Assembly: GCA_003243425.1 (NCBI GenBank)
Contig: QFQP01000032.1
Span: 1-64,000 of the forward strand
DNA: 64,000 nucleotides
Direction of reading: 5' to 3'
Source of the DNA: Archangium gephyra
Lineage (GTDB): Bacteria; Myxococcota; Myxococcia; Myxococcales; Myxococcaceae
This document shows, one piece after another, positions 1 to 9,357 of the stretch. The notes below the pieces were generated by a model. That model did no database searches, was not told the DNA's origin, and saw only the letters and a list, made by a program, of their open reading frames with translations. Position 1 is the first letter of the stretch. Each line of letters opens with the position of its first letter. Made by a program: the position numbers and the translations under genes.

Positions 1-455
1 CTGACGGCACGTATTTCGTGTTCTTCGAACAGAACGCGTCGGCTGACAGCAACCCCGCGAACAACGTCGCCATGGCGCCGATGCCCGTCACGCTGCGCAA
101 CGACCTCGTGGTGTCCAACGCCACGGCCTCGGTGGCGTGGACCGGCAGCGAGCACCACTTCACGCTCTCGGCGCAGGTCTGCAACGTGGGCACGCGCCCG
201 AGCTCATCGGTGTCGTTCGGCCGGCTCACCACCACTCCCAGCTCGCCGTGGCCGAGCTACACGCTGCAGCCCGTGGGGCAGCCGACGATGTCGATGATTC
301 AGCCAGGCACGTGCGAGCAGCTCACCGTCGTCACCCACGCGTACGGTGCCCCGGTTCCCAGCGGCACGTACTTCGTGTTCTTCGAGCAGAACGTGTTGGC
401 TGACGGCGACCCGTCGAACAACGTCGCCCTGGCGGCGAACACCATCACCTTTTGA
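1..455 (+). CDS. CARDB-like repeat secreted protein, C-terminal part
   Basis: Only the 3' end lies in the window: the frame is open from base 3 and stops with TGA at 453-455. Two copies of the same motif, GTYFVFFEQN followed by a DxNPxNNVA-type strand, lie about 115 residues apart, so the visible part holds the end of one beta-sandwich repeat and one complete repeat. The Asn-rich NNVA ending is typical of CARDB (APHP-like) domains, which are extracellular adhesion or scaffold modules. The N-terminus, any signal peptide and any catalytic domain are outside the window. The family call rests on repeat pattern only. No terminator was seen in the 128 bp before the next gene. Confidence 0.6.
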   Translation, partial: DGTYFVFFEQNASADSNPANNVAMAPMPVTLRNDLVVSNATASVAWTGSEHHFTLSAQVCNVGTRPSSSVSFGRLTTTPSSPWPSYTLQPVGQPTMSMIQPGTCEQLTVVTHAYGAPVPSGTYFVFFEQNVLADGDPSNNVALAANTITF

Positions 456-583
456 TCCGCTTCAGTTCACGAGCACGATGTCAATCGCGCGCGTGGACGC
501 GTACAGCCCGAGAGGAACGTGCTCACTCGGATTGCACGACGAACATTCCGGGTGAGCGGTGACGGCGCTAGCCTTCGAGGCTC

Positions 584-1855
584 ATGCGTCGCCTCGCTCT
601 CGTAGTTGCCGGGCTGATCAGCAGCGGTTGCGTCGGGGTCGTCGAGGAGATCGCTGATTCCGGGCAGCAGACTCAGTCCGATTCGGGCGTCGAAACCGAC
701 GCTGGCGTCATCGTCGTCGACGACGCTGGCACGACCGACGCGGGCCAGTTCGATGCAGGCATTCCCGACGCAGGTCAGCCTGACGCAGGGCTGATTCCCG
801 TCTTCGTCGCGCTCGGCAAACAACAGCGCCGCGCCATCTCGTGTGACGACGGGCGCACCTGGACGCACGACGTGTCCATCGACGATTCGTGGCCGATGAA
901 CGAGCGCTACCGCTGCTTCAGCGGCACCTTCGCGCTGCCCGACGGAGGTTCGAACAACACCGACTGTGACCACAACGCGTACTCGGTCATCGGGCTCACG
1001 TACGGCGACGGCGTCTTCGTTCACACCATGGGCTGGGGCACGCCGGGCACCGTGTGGCGCTCCGAGAACGGCGCCGACTGGGAGCGCGTCATCGAGAACG
1101 GGCCCACCGCCACCGACGTGATGTTCGACGAGCACCGCTTCATCATGGCCACGCGCAACCCGCGCCGCTCCGATGATCAGGGCCGCACCTGGCAGTCGAA
1201 CCCCGAGATTCCGGTCGAGAGCAACGGCAACACCATCTGGAACGTTCGCGGCGGCGTCGGTGGCGGCGGCGTGTTCCTCGCGCTCGGGCTCGACGGCAGC
1301 AACATCGACATGCAGCGCAGCACCGATCGCGGCGCCACCTGGTCACGGCCCACGCTCGTGGGAGGCGGACGCGTCGACGCCTGCGGCGCAGGTCACCCGG
1401 TGTTCGGCAACGGCATCTTCGTCACCGTGCGGAATGATCAAGGCAACACCACCGTGTGCCGCAGCAGCGACGGCGCGCAGACCTGGAGCAACACCACGCT
1501 GAACAACGTGAGCATCGAGTCGCGCATCGTGTTCACCGGCACCGAGTTCGTGATGTGGAGCCCCGGCGGCGTTCACCGTTCGGCCGACGGCACCACGTGG
1601 ACCTCGATGCCTTCACAGACGCGCAGCAGCAGCGGCGCCACCAGCGGCGGGCCCAACATCGGCGCGGTCGCGTACGCCAACGGCACCTTCGTGGCCGTCA
1701 GGGGCGGTTGGCAGGTCTGGTACGAGCAACAGAAGTTCTACCGAAGCACCGACGGCGTGGTGTGGGACGAGCTGCCCGCCGGCGCCTTCAAACCCGGTCA
1801 CCCCATCACTGCGATGGCCGCCGGCCTCGTTCCCAGGAGCGCCGCATGTCCGTGA
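584..1855 (+). CDS. Secreted lipoprotein with Asp-box (BNR/sialidase-like) repeats
   Basis: A 423-residue protein. The N-terminus is a lipoprotein signal ending LISSGC (Cys16). A low-complexity linker with five DAG triplets follows (about residues 37-68), the usual surface tether of myxobacterial lipoproteins. The rest shows at least five Asp-box motifs (DDGRTW, DQGRTW, DRGATW, DGAQTW, DGTTW), which mark the beta-propeller fold of sialidases and BNR proteins. Asp-boxes are structural, so the fold does not prove sialidase activity, and I saw no clear Arg triad. The stop overlaps the start of the next gene by 10 bases, so the two are probably co-transcribed. Confidence 0.7.
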   Translation: MRRLALVVAGLISSGCVGVVEEIADSGQQTQSDSGVETDAGVIVVDDAGTTDAGQFDAGIPDAGQPDAGLIPVFVALGKQQRRAISCDDGRTWTHDVSIDDSWPMNERYRCFSGTFALPDGGSNNTDCDHNAYSVIGLTYGDGVFVHTMGWGTPGTVWRSENGADWERVIENGPTATDVMFDEHRFIMATRNPRRSDDQGRTWQSNPEIPVESNGNTIWNVRGGVGGGGVFLALGLDGSNIDMQRSTDRGATWSRPTLVGGGRVDACGAGHPVFGNGIFVTVRNDQGNTTVCRSSDGAQTWSNTTLNNVSIESRIVFTGTEFVMWSPGGVHRSADGTTWTSMPSQTRSSSGATSGGPNIGAVAYANGTFVAVRGGWQVWYEQQKFYRSTDGVVWDELPAGAFKPGHPITAMAAGLVPRSAACP

Positions 1856-3660
1856 AGACGCGCGCGTTGATCACCTCGCTGATGCTGTTGGGCTGCGAAG
1901 CGAAGTTCATGCCCGGAGGCGACGGCGAGGCCCCCGTCACGCCCGGCGAAGAGAGCGATGGAGGCCGTCAGCCGTGGTTCACCTGCGTCGACGGCGCCGA
2001 CCCTTCACCCGAGGTCGTGCTGCGCCTCACGCGCACGCAGTACCGCAACGCGCTCGAAGCGCTGCTCACGCGCGCGTACCCGGCAAACCAGGTGCAGGCG
2101 CTGCTCTCGTCGACCGAGATGACCGCGTTCTTCGCTGCGTTGCCGGTCGACGGTCACACGCAGCGCGCGGAGCTGACCTACGACTCGATGGATCAACGCG
2201 TGAGCTCGGTGCTGGTCAACCCGCAGTTCGAGATCGCCACCGCGCTCGGCGCGTGGATCGAAGGCGACTCGGGCCGGCTGCAGACCTTCATGCGCGCGTA
2301 CGGCGGCACCACCGCCTGCGCCGACGTGAACAGCGACGCGTGCATCACCGCCTTCATCGAGAACTTCGGTTTGCACGCGCTGCGAAGGCCCGTCGACAGC
2401 GACGACGCCGCGCACTACCGCGAGAGCTTCGACGACACCGGCTGGGGCCGGCACAAGGGCCTCATCGCCTCGATGCTGCTGGCGCCCGACTTCATCTTCC
2501 GCACCGAGTTCCGCGGCGACGCCATCGACGGGCGCAGCGACTTCACGAAGCTGACCGCGTACGAAACCGCCTCGCGCGTCTCGTTCGCGCTCACCAACAG
2601 CGCACCCGACGACGAGCTGCTGGCTGCGGCGGCGCGCGACTTCACGGGCGCCGGCTACACGCTCGACGAACAGCTCACGCGCATCATGGCCACGCCGGGC
2701 GCGAAGGCGCAGTTCGACCACTTCTTCCGCCAGTGGATCCGCGCCGACCGCGTCAACGGCATCAACCCCACGGCCGCTTCGGCGCTCACGCTCAACTACC
2801 CCGACGACTCGGCGCCCTCGTTGCCGGCCGATACCGACCTCAATCAGCTCCGCGCCGACGCGCTCGACGAGATGGTCGAGCTGATGAGCTGGTACGCGCA
2901 ACGCGGTTCACTCAAAGACGCGCTGCTGTCCGACGTCTCGTTCGCGCGCAGCGCCACGCTCGCGCGGGTGTACGGCGTGCAAGCGTGGGACGGCACCGAA
3001 GAGAACCTCGTGCACTTCCCCGAAGGTCAGCGCGCCGGGCTCTTCACGCGCGCGGGCTACATGCTGTCTGGCTACCCCGACACCAACCCGGTGATGCGCG
3101 GGGCGCGGCTGCGCGTCGAATACCTGTGCGACGTGATGGAGCCGCCGGCCGACATCAGCCCGCCCGCTGGCTACATGCCGCCCGCGGTGCCGACGGTGCG
3201 CAACGTCATCGAAGCCAAGACGCAGATCTCCGGCTCGAGCTGTCAGGGCTGTCACCAGAGCTCCATCAACCCGCTCGGCTTTCCCTTTGAGAGCTACGAC
3301 GCGTTCGGTCGCTACCGCACGCAGGAGCCGCTGTTCGACATGGGCGGTTCGGTCTCGCGCTGGGAGCCCGTCAACGCCACCACGCGCCCCGACATCGACC
3401 GCAACGGGTCGCGCGACGTGGCGAGCGACGGCGTGGCGCTCTCGCGGCTGCTCGCCGACTCACAGCGGCTGCAGGCCTGCTACGCGCGCCACGCCTTCCG
3501 CTACCTGCAGGGCCGCCACGAGAAGCTGACCAACAACGAAGACGGCTGCGTGCTCAACGACATGGAGCGCGCCGCCGGCACCGGTTCGCTGCAGGACGTG
3601 GTGAAGGCGCTCACCAACTCCAGAGACTTCACGCGGCGTCGCATGCCCGCGGGCAACTGA
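1846..3660 (+). CDS. DUF1592/DUF1588-type protein with CxxCH haem-binding motif
   Basis: The ATG at 1846 has AGGAG six bases upstream and gives a 604-residue lipoprotein-like protein (LMLLGC near residue 15). The reading frame is open further upstream, but that part only shadows the previous gene. The body matches the planctomycete/myxobacterial DUF1587-1592-1588-1585 architecture: RLTRTQYRNAL near the start, LRRPV in the middle, and CQGCH at about residues 466-470 followed by NPLGFPFESYDAFG. CxxCH suggests covalent c-type haem attachment outside the cytoplasm. It is followed after 12 bp by its usual partner, a DUF1552 protein. Biochemical function is unknown for the family. Confidence 0.85.
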   Translation: MSVKTRALITSLMLLGCEAKFMPGGDGEAPVTPGEESDGGRQPWFTCVDGADPSPEVVLRLTRTQYRNALEALLTRAYPANQVQALLSSTEMTAFFAALPVDGHTQRAELTYDSMDQRVSSVLVNPQFEIATALGAWIEGDSGRLQTFMRAYGGTTACADVNSDACITAFIENFGLHALRRPVDSDDAAHYRESFDDTGWGRHKGLIASMLLAPDFIFRTEFRGDAIDGRSDFTKLTAYETASRVSFALTNSAPDDELLAAAARDFTGAGYTLDEQLTRIMATPGAKAQFDHFFRQWIRADRVNGINPTAASALTLNYPDDSAPSLPADTDLNQLRADALDEMVELMSWYAQRGSLKDALLSDVSFARSATLARVYGVQAWDGTEENLVHFPEGQRAGLFTRAGYMLSGYPDTNPVMRGARLRVEYLCDVMEPPADISPPAGYMPPAVPTVRNVIEAKTQISGSSCQGCHQSSINPLGFPFESYDAFGRYRTQEPLFDMGGSVSRWEPVNATTRPDIDRNGSRDVASDGVALSRLLADSQRLQACYARHAFRYLQGRHEKLTNNEDGCVLNDMERAAGTGSLQDVVKALTNSRDFTRRRMPAGN

Positions 3661-3672
3661 AGGAGCCAGCAC

Positions 3673-5376
3673 ATGAAATACGACCGGCTCACCAGACGGC
3701 ATTTTCTCCAGGGCCTCGGCGGCGCGTCGTTGACGTTGCCGTTGCTGCCTTCGCTCATCTCGCGCGCCGACGCGCAGACCATGACCACGCCGCGCTTCTT
3801 CGTGTCGACGTGGGTCGGTCACGGCGGCTTGAGCGTCGACAACGCGTACCCGCTCGACGCCACGGTGAACCTGACCGACGCCACGCTCTACGCCGACAGC
3901 GCCGGTGACGGGCCGCACGTCGCGAAGTGGGGCCGGCTGCTCGACCTGAAGCGCACGCACGCCGAGGGCAACGCGGCGCGCACGCAGCCCATGCCCGACC
4001 TCGATGCGGGCGCGGCGCGGGTGTCGCCGCTCATCGGCTCGTTCGTCGAAGACTCGCTGCTCGAGAAGCTCAACGTGCTGCGCGGCATCGACTTCCTGCA
4101 CTTCGGCGGTCACACGCGCGGCTACCTCGGCAACTTCACCAACCGTGACGGAGGTGTCGACAACGGCCTCGCCGACACGCCGGTGCCGACCATCGACGCG
4201 GTGATCTCGGGCAGCAACAAGTTCTATTCGGCGGCAGATCGCACGCTGCTGCGCGCGCCGGTGGTGAACGCGGCGCGCACGCACCTCAGCTCGTTCCGCA
4301 GCGGCACCGGCGTGGCGAACAACCCGTATCAAGCCGGCTCGCTGGGTGAGTGGTTCACCCTGTTGTTCAACGGCCTCAACACCGTGCCCGGGCAGGTCGA
4401 CCCGCGCGTGTCGCTCGTCGATCGCGTGCACGCCGATTACGTGCGCCTGGCGCGCAGCCCGTTCGGTCCCGGCCGCCGCATCAGCAACGAAGACCGCACG
4501 CGCCTCGAGGAATACATCGCGGGCGTCGACAGCATCGGCAATCGCATGCGCGCCCTGGTGTCGGCGGGCTGCACGGTGCCTTCGATTCCCCAGTCGCAGC
4601 GCGCCCTGTTCCTGCGTGAAGGCGAAGCCGACTGGGACTGGACGGGCAACACCGATTCGATCGCGCAGCGCCAGGCGGATCAGCGGCTGGTGCTCGAGAC
4701 GATCAACATGATGATCGTCAACGCGTTCCTCTGCGGCACCACGCGCATGGTGGTTCGCACCATGAGCTCGCTCAGAGACCAGTGGGACCCGACCATCTTC
4801 AACACGCCCAGCCAGTCAGAGACGCAGCGCACCGACGCGCACGGCATGCTGTTCCACAACCACACGCTGCAGGACCGGCAGACGCACCTCCTGCAGAGCC
4901 AGCGCTTCTTCTTTCAATACGGCTACATGGATCTCGTGCGTCGCATGTCGCAGGCGCAGGTGCTGCCGGGCGTCACGCTGCTCGACCAGAGCCTCGTGCA
5001 CTGGAGCTCGGAGAGCGGGCCCAGCACGCACGACGCGAAGTCGGTGCCGGCCATCATCGCGGGTGGCGCCGGTGGCTATTTCCAGACGGGGCGCTACGTC
5101 GACTACACCAACCGCACACGCAACGTGCGTGGCCGCTGGGGCAACATGTGGAAGGCGGGCCTTCCGCAGAACCGGTTGCTGGCGAACTTCGCGCTCGCCA
5201 TGGGCCTGTCGCCGAGTGACTACGAATTGAGCGACGCGGCCTACGCCACCAAATTCCCGAGCCGCGGCAACCGCGTGCCCGGCTACGGCGACCCGTTCAT
5301 CGAGCCGGGCGACGACCGCGTGCCCTACCCGCCCGCGATGATCGCCGACATGAGCACCAAGCTGCCGCTGCTCTGA
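3673..5376 (+). CDS. DUF1552 protein with Tat-type signal
   Basis: 567 residues, with AGGAG at 3661-3665 before the ATG. The N-terminus has a twin-arginine signal (TRRHFLQG, arginines 8-9) and a hydrophobic stretch ending near SRADAQ, so the protein is probably exported folded. The remainder reads as DUF1552, a family almost always encoded directly after a DUF1592 protein, as here. Tat export suggests a cofactor-bearing or pre-folded partner for the CxxCH protein upstream. No catalytic motif is established for this family. It ends one base before the stop of the convergent gene that follows. Confidence 0.85.
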   Translation: MKYDRLTRRHFLQGLGGASLTLPLLPSLISRADAQTMTTPRFFVSTWVGHGGLSVDNAYPLDATVNLTDATLYADSAGDGPHVAKWGRLLDLKRTHAEGNAARTQPMPDLDAGAARVSPLIGSFVEDSLLEKLNVLRGIDFLHFGGHTRGYLGNFTNRDGGVDNGLADTPVPTIDAVISGSNKFYSAADRTLLRAPVVNAARTHLSSFRSGTGVANNPYQAGSLGEWFTLLFNGLNTVPGQVDPRVSLVDRVHADYVRLARSPFGPGRRISNEDRTRLEEYIAGVDSIGNRMRALVSAGCTVPSIPQSQRALFLREGEADWDWTGNTDSIAQRQADQRLVLETINMMIVNAFLCGTTRMVVRTMSSLRDQWDPTIFNTPSQSETQRTDAHGMLFHNHTLQDRQTHLLQSQRFFFQYGYMDLVRRMSQAQVLPGVTLLDQSLVHWSSESGPSTHDAKSVPAIIAGGAGGYFQTGRYVDYTNRTRNVRGRWGNMWKAGLPQNRLLANFALAMGLSPSDYELSDAAYATKFPSRGNRVPGYGDPFIEPGDDRVPYPPAMIADMSTKLPLL

Positions 5377-5377
5377 C

Positions 5378-6607
5378 CTATGGCTTCTCGTTGGTCCACG
5401 TGGCGTCGCCGGCCACGAAGCCCGCGGTCCAGTCGCGCAGCGACAGCGTGCCTGGCCCCTGCTGCGTGAAGAAGCTGCCGAGCATGGTGTGGCTGTTGCC
5501 GCCCACCACGAAGTACCGCGCGTTCGCCTCGCCGTCGTACGCGGAGCTCAGCAGCGCGCGCGTCTGCGTCTCGAAATCGGCGGGTGAGTAGCTGAAGAAC
5601 TGGCGCAGCGTGTTGTCCTGCGTGAAGGCGAGCAGCCCGAAGCGGCTCTGGGGGTACGTGTCGTTGAGCCACTTCGGGAACTTCGTGAAGTCCGTCGTGC
5701 AGCCCACGCAATCGGCGGGCGCCTGCATGTTCCAGCTGGTGACCCACTCGGTGAGCAACGTGCCCGAGGGGTTCACCATCTGCCCGCAGTCTGCGTACGA
5801 GTGCACTTCGGCGTTGGGGAACGCGGCCTTCAACGCGGGGAAGTTGAACTGCGCGCCGTACGCACCAGCGCTCGAGCCCGAAATGAAGATGCGCTGCGCA
5901 TTGGGGAAGGTGTCGCGCAGCCGGTCGATGATGAGCGCCATGTTGCGCGCGCCTTTGTGGTGCACCGTCTTCTCGGGGAGCGTGTAGCCCGCAGCAGAAA
6001 ACGGAGGATAGGTGGTGACCTTGTCGCCGCTGTGCACGTCGCCGGTGCAATACGGCACGAAGACGAAGCTCATGTCCTTGAAGGGGTTGTTGACCGTCGC
6101 GCGCTGAAACGGACCGCCGTTGAGCGTGCCTTCCGCCGCGAAATCGGCCGCGTCGTAGCCGGTGTCGATGTTGGTCGCCGCGCCGACGCCACAGGTCAGC
6201 GTGTTCCAGCAGGCGCCGCCACCCTGCAGGTAGATGAGGACGTCTTGCGTGCGCGTGGTGACGTTCACGCCGACGCCGGTCTCGGCGCCGTTGCCGCACG
6301 CGCTGCCGGCGATGGGCGCCCACGTCCACGTCTCGGGCTGCGCGACGATGGGGTTGCCCGCGTCGGGAATCCCCGCGTCCATCTCCACGGTGCTCGACGC
6401 TTCACACCGCTTCGACATGCACGCCTGCTGCGGGCTGCACACGCTGCACGCCAGCCCCGCGGTGCCGCACGCGTCGTTCGCAGCGCCGCTGACACACTCA
6501 CCGCTCGCGCTGCAGCAGCCTCCGCAGTTGGCCGGGCCACACGGCGCATCTGAAGTTCCACACGCAGCGAACAGAACGACGGGAAGAAGAACGAGGAGGT
6601 GACGCAT
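5378..6607 (-). CDS. Pectinacetylesterase/Notum-family lipoprotein hydrolase
   Basis: A 409-residue lipoprotein (LFAAC, Cys16). A Cys-rich segment (residues 23-68) and a short DAG linker (77-84) precede the hydrolase domain. The domain has YLQGGGACW (about 126-134), the oxyanion-hole motif of the pectinacetylesterase family, and a nucleophile elbow GSSAG with Ser246. A likely catalytic His lies in GGNSHTMLG near residue 374. The family are serine esterases that remove acetyl groups from polysaccharides (plants) or lipids from proteins (Notum). The natural substrate here is unknown. The gene is convergent with the DUF1552 gene and starts 51 bases from a divergent gene. Confidence 0.8.
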   Translation of the reverse strand: MRHLLVLLPVVLFAACGTSDAPCGPANCGGCCSASGECVSGAANDACGTAGLACSVCSPQQACMSKRCEASSTVEMDAGIPDAGNPIVAQPETWTWAPIAGSACGNGAETGVGVNVTTRTQDVLIYLQGGGACWNTLTCGVGAATNIDTGYDAADFAAEGTLNGGPFQRATVNNPFKDMSFVFVPYCTGDVHSGDKVTTYPPFSAAGYTLPEKTVHHKGARNMALIIDRLRDTFPNAQRIFISGSSAGAYGAQFNFPALKAAFPNAEVHSYADCGQMVNPSGTLLTEWVTSWNMQAPADCVGCTTDFTKFPKWLNDTYPQSRFGLLAFTQDNTLRQFFSYSPADFETQTRALLSSAYDGEANARYFVVGGNSHTMLGSFFTQQGPGTLSLRDWTAGFVAGDATWTNEKP

Positions 6608-6657
6608 GGGAACCGCTGCTAGCGCGCTCGGGACCCGTCGGCCAGACTCCGCGCGTC

Positions 6658-7383
6658 ATGACGACCCTCGTGTTGGTGCTCGCGCTCGGTCACATCAAGC
6701 TGAGCTCCCCGCCGTCGACGCTGGTGCAGGACACCTACGGCAACCCGCAGAAAACCGCGCCCTGCGGTGGCAATGGCACCGCGACGAACGCAGTCACCGA
6801 AGTGGAAGCCGGTGCTCAGCTCGAGGTGCGGTGGACCGAGACCATCGGGCACCCGGGGCACTTCCGCATCGGCATCGCGAGAACGCCTTCGGAGTTCGTC
6901 ACGCCGACAGCCGTGGTGATGAACAACGACTGCAAGAGCGCGCCGATCGAAACGAACCCGTCGTACCCCACCATCGTCGACGGGTTGTTCGCGCACACCA
7001 ACGCGCCGTCGAACGTGCAGCGCTCGACCACCATCACCGTGCCCATGATGCGCTGCGAGAACTGCACGCTGCAGTTGATGCAGTTCATGTCGAACCACGC
7101 GCCCGGCTGTTTCTATTTTCAATGCGCGAACCTGCGCATCGTGATGCCCGACGCGGGCGTGCCGGCCGAGCTTGACGCCGGCATCGACGAACCCGACGCG
7201 GGGCTGACCGTCGACGCGGGCGTCACCGAAGCGCCGGACGCAGGGGCTGAAGAGGGTGAGCACCACCATCACGACGAGATTCCGGGCGAAACCGAGCCGA
7301 TGGGCTGCGGCTGCAACGGCCTCGCGCTCGCGCCATGGAGCGCGCTGGTGTTGCTGCTGTGGCGCCGTCGCCGAAGCTGGTGA
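6658..7383 (+). CDS. LPMO-like secreted protein with MYXO-CTERM tail
   Basis: 241 residues. After a very short hydrophobic leader (11 residues) the sequence begins HIKLSSPPS, so cleavage after ALG would expose His12 as the mature N-terminus, as required for the copper histidine brace of lytic polysaccharide monooxygenases. A second histidine is available in IGHPGHFRIG (His65 or His68). Paired cysteines (NNDC, MRCENC, GCFYFQC) fit a small disulphide-bonded beta-sandwich. A DAG-rich linker (about residues 163-200) and a HHHHD cluster follow. The protein ends in a MYXO-CTERM-type tail: GCGC, a hydrophobic segment, then RRRR. It matches the pattern of myxobacterial LPMO-like proteins; activity is inferred. 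Confidence 0.7.
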   Translation: MTTLVLVLALGHIKLSSPPSTLVQDTYGNPQKTAPCGGNGTATNAVTEVEAGAQLEVRWTETIGHPGHFRIGIARTPSEFVTPTAVVMNNDCKSAPIETNPSYPTIVDGLFAHTNAPSNVQRSTTITVPMMRCENCTLQLMQFMSNHAPGCFYFQCANLRIVMPDAGVPAELDAGIDEPDAGLTVDAGVTEAPDAGAEEGEHHHHDEIPGETEPMGCGCNGLALAPWSALVLLLWRRRRSW

Positions 7384-7449
7384 CGCTCCTCGCGCTGGCA
7401 GGACCTGCCGTGAGGCGCGCGTGAAGTCAGCCCGTTAGATTGCGGCACC

Positions 7450-8955
7450 ATGCCGTCGTTCAGCTCACGCTTCTCTGCACAACTCCCCGGAGATCCCCTC
7501 ACTGACAACTCGCCGCGCCCGGTGCGTGGTGCGTTGTGGTCGCCGGTCGCGCCGACTCCGGTTTCGAACCCGCGCCTCATCGTCGCCGCGCCCGACGTCG
7601 CGGAGCTGCTCGGCATCACCGATGTCGCGGCGTTGCTGCCGGTGCTCTCGGGCAACGCCGCTCCGCCCGGCGGCAAGACCTTCGCGGCCAACTACGGCGG
7701 TCATCAGTTCGGTCACTGGGCAGGTCAATTGGGCGACGGCCGCGCCATCGGCCTGGGCGAGCTCAATGGCTACGAGCTGCAGCTCAAGGGGGCGGGCCCC
7801 ACGCCGTACTCCCGTCGCGCCGACGGCCGCGCGGTGCTGCGTTCGTCGATTCGCGAATTCCTGTGCAGCGAAGCGATGCATCACCTCGGCGTGCCCACCA
7901 CGCGCGCGCTGTCGCTGGTGGCCACCGGCGACACGGTCGTGCGCGACATGTTCTACGACGGCAACCCCGAGGCTGAACCGGGCGCCATCGTGTGCCGCGT
8001 GGCGCCGTCGTTCATCCGCTTCGGCAACTTCGAGCTGCCCGCGTCACGCGAGGACAAGGCGCTGTTGCAGCAGCTGTTCGACTTCGTGCGCACACACTAC
8101 TTCCCCGCCCTCGAGACGCCCGAGGCGTTGCTCATCGAGGTCGCCGAGCGCACCGCGAGGCTCATCGCGCAGTGGCAATGCGTGGGCTTCGTGCACGGCG
8201 TGATGAACACCGACAACATGTCGATTCTGGGGCTCACCATCGACTACGGGCCCTACGGCTGGGTCGACGACTTCGACCTGTCGTGGACACCCAACACCAC
8301 CGACGCGCAGCAGCGCCGCTACCGCTACGGCAATCAGCCCGGCATCGGCCTGTGGAACATCGAGCGGCTCGGCGTGGCCTTGCTGCCGTTGCTGGGCGAC
8401 GACGAGAAGAAGGTCGAGGCCGCGCTGACCGCGTACGAGAAGACCTACGCCGCCGAATCGACGCGCCGCTGGGCGCAGAAGCTGGGCGTGAAGAACGACA
8501 GCGCGTTGCCCGAGCTCGCGCACGGGCTCTTCAACTGGCTCGGTGAAGTCGAGACCGACATGACGCTCTTCTTCCGCGCGTTGTCGAAGGTGGTGGTCGC
8601 TGATCAGCCCGTGGTGTTCCCGGCTGCGTTGAAAGAAGCGTTCTACGCGGAGCCGCCGGAAGCGCACCTCGCCAGGGGCCTCGCGTGGGTTCAGCAGTGG
8701 TGGCGGCTCGCGCGCGATGCGGACGCTTCGGCCGAGAAGATGAACGCGGTGAACCCGAAGTACGTGCTGCGGAACTGGCTGGCGCAGGAGGCCATCGACG
8801 CTGCGCACGCCGGTGACGATTCGAAGGTGCTCGCGCTCCATGAGGTGATGAAGCGGCCCTTCTCTGATCAGCCCGGTCAAGACCACTACGCGCAGAAGCG
8901 GCCTGAGTGGGCGCGGAACAAACCGGGGTGCTCCGCGTTGTCGTGCAGCAGTTAG
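7450..8955 (+). CDS. selO: Protein adenylyltransferase SelO (YdiU/UPF0061)
   Basis: A 501-residue pseudokinase-fold enzyme that transfers AMP to Ser/Thr/Tyr of target proteins. Diagnostic segments are NYGGHQFGHWAGQLGDGRA (near residue 76), GVMNTDNMSILG (near 250) and DYGPYGWVDDF. The C-terminus reads RPEWARNKPGCSALSCSS; the penultimate-region Cys occupies the position that is selenocysteine in animal SelO, and here it is an ordinary TGC codon. Length is close to the family norm (about 480-500). It appears monocistronic, with a 66 bp gap upstream. Known SelO proteins act in redox stress. Confidence 0.95.
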   Translation: MPSFSSRFSAQLPGDPLTDNSPRPVRGALWSPVAPTPVSNPRLIVAAPDVAELLGITDVAALLPVLSGNAAPPGGKTFAANYGGHQFGHWAGQLGDGRAIGLGELNGYELQLKGAGPTPYSRRADGRAVLRSSIREFLCSEAMHHLGVPTTRALSLVATGDTVVRDMFYDGNPEAEPGAIVCRVAPSFIRFGNFELPASREDKALLQQLFDFVRTHYFPALETPEALLIEVAERTARLIAQWQCVGFVHGVMNTDNMSILGLTIDYGPYGWVDDFDLSWTPNTTDAQQRRYRYGNQPGIGLWNIERLGVALLPLLGDDEKKVEAALTAYEKTYAAESTRRWAQKLGVKNDSALPELAHGLFNWLGEVETDMTLFFRALSKVVVADQPVVFPAALKEAFYAEPPEAHLARGLAWVQQWWRLARDADASAEKMNAVNPKYVLRNWLAQEAIDAAHAGDDSKVLALHEVMKRPFSDQPGQDHYAQKRPEWARNKPGCSALSCSS

Positions 8956-8961
8956 TCGTGA

Positions 8962-9318
8962 ATGGACCTGCTCTTCGAGATCATCGCGTCGCTCGTCGGT
9001 GACGTGCTGGTGGGGCTGTTCACCGCGGCGTTCGACAGCCGTGCCCCCGAGCGCGCGAAAGGACCGGTGCGCTTCTTCATCTTCGTCGTGCTCGGCGCGT
9101 GCGTCGGCGCAGCGAGCACGCGGCTGTGGTCGTCGCCGTTCCTCACCACCGAGTGCTGGCGCGTGGCGTGGCTCATCATCTCGCCGGCCATCGCCGCGGC
9201 AGCGTTGTTCGCGTTCCAGGCGTCGTTCTTTCCGCGCGCACCTCGAGGAGTGGCGATGCTTCACGCCGCCGCGTTCTCGTTCATCGTCGCGCTCTGGCGG
9301 TACTTCACGTTCAGTTAA
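8962..9318 (+). CDS. Small four-helix membrane protein, unknown function
   Basis: 118 residues starting at ATG 8962, six bases after selO stops, so it is probably co-transcribed. Four hydrophobic segments can be seen (about residues 2-23, 36-56, 66-88 and 94-115). One charged loop, DSRAPERAKGP, lies after the first helix. I do not recognise a family. Confidence 0.6.
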   Translation: MDLLFEIIASLVGDVLVGLFTAAFDSRAPERAKGPVRFFIFVVLGACVGAASTRLWSSPFLTTECWRVAWLIISPAIAAAALFAFQASFFPRAPRGVAMLHAAAFSFIVALWRYFTFS

Positions 9319-9357
9319 AGCGTTGCTTCCCACGCATCACGAGGTCACCATCGTTCC

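Noticed and set aside
8930..8955. Possible selenocysteine in SelO
   Set aside because: The C-terminal codon at that position is TGC (Cys), not TGA, and the stop is TAG.
8044..9333. Minus-strand frame of 429 codons opposite selO
   Set aside because: Shadow of selO; no recognisable domain.
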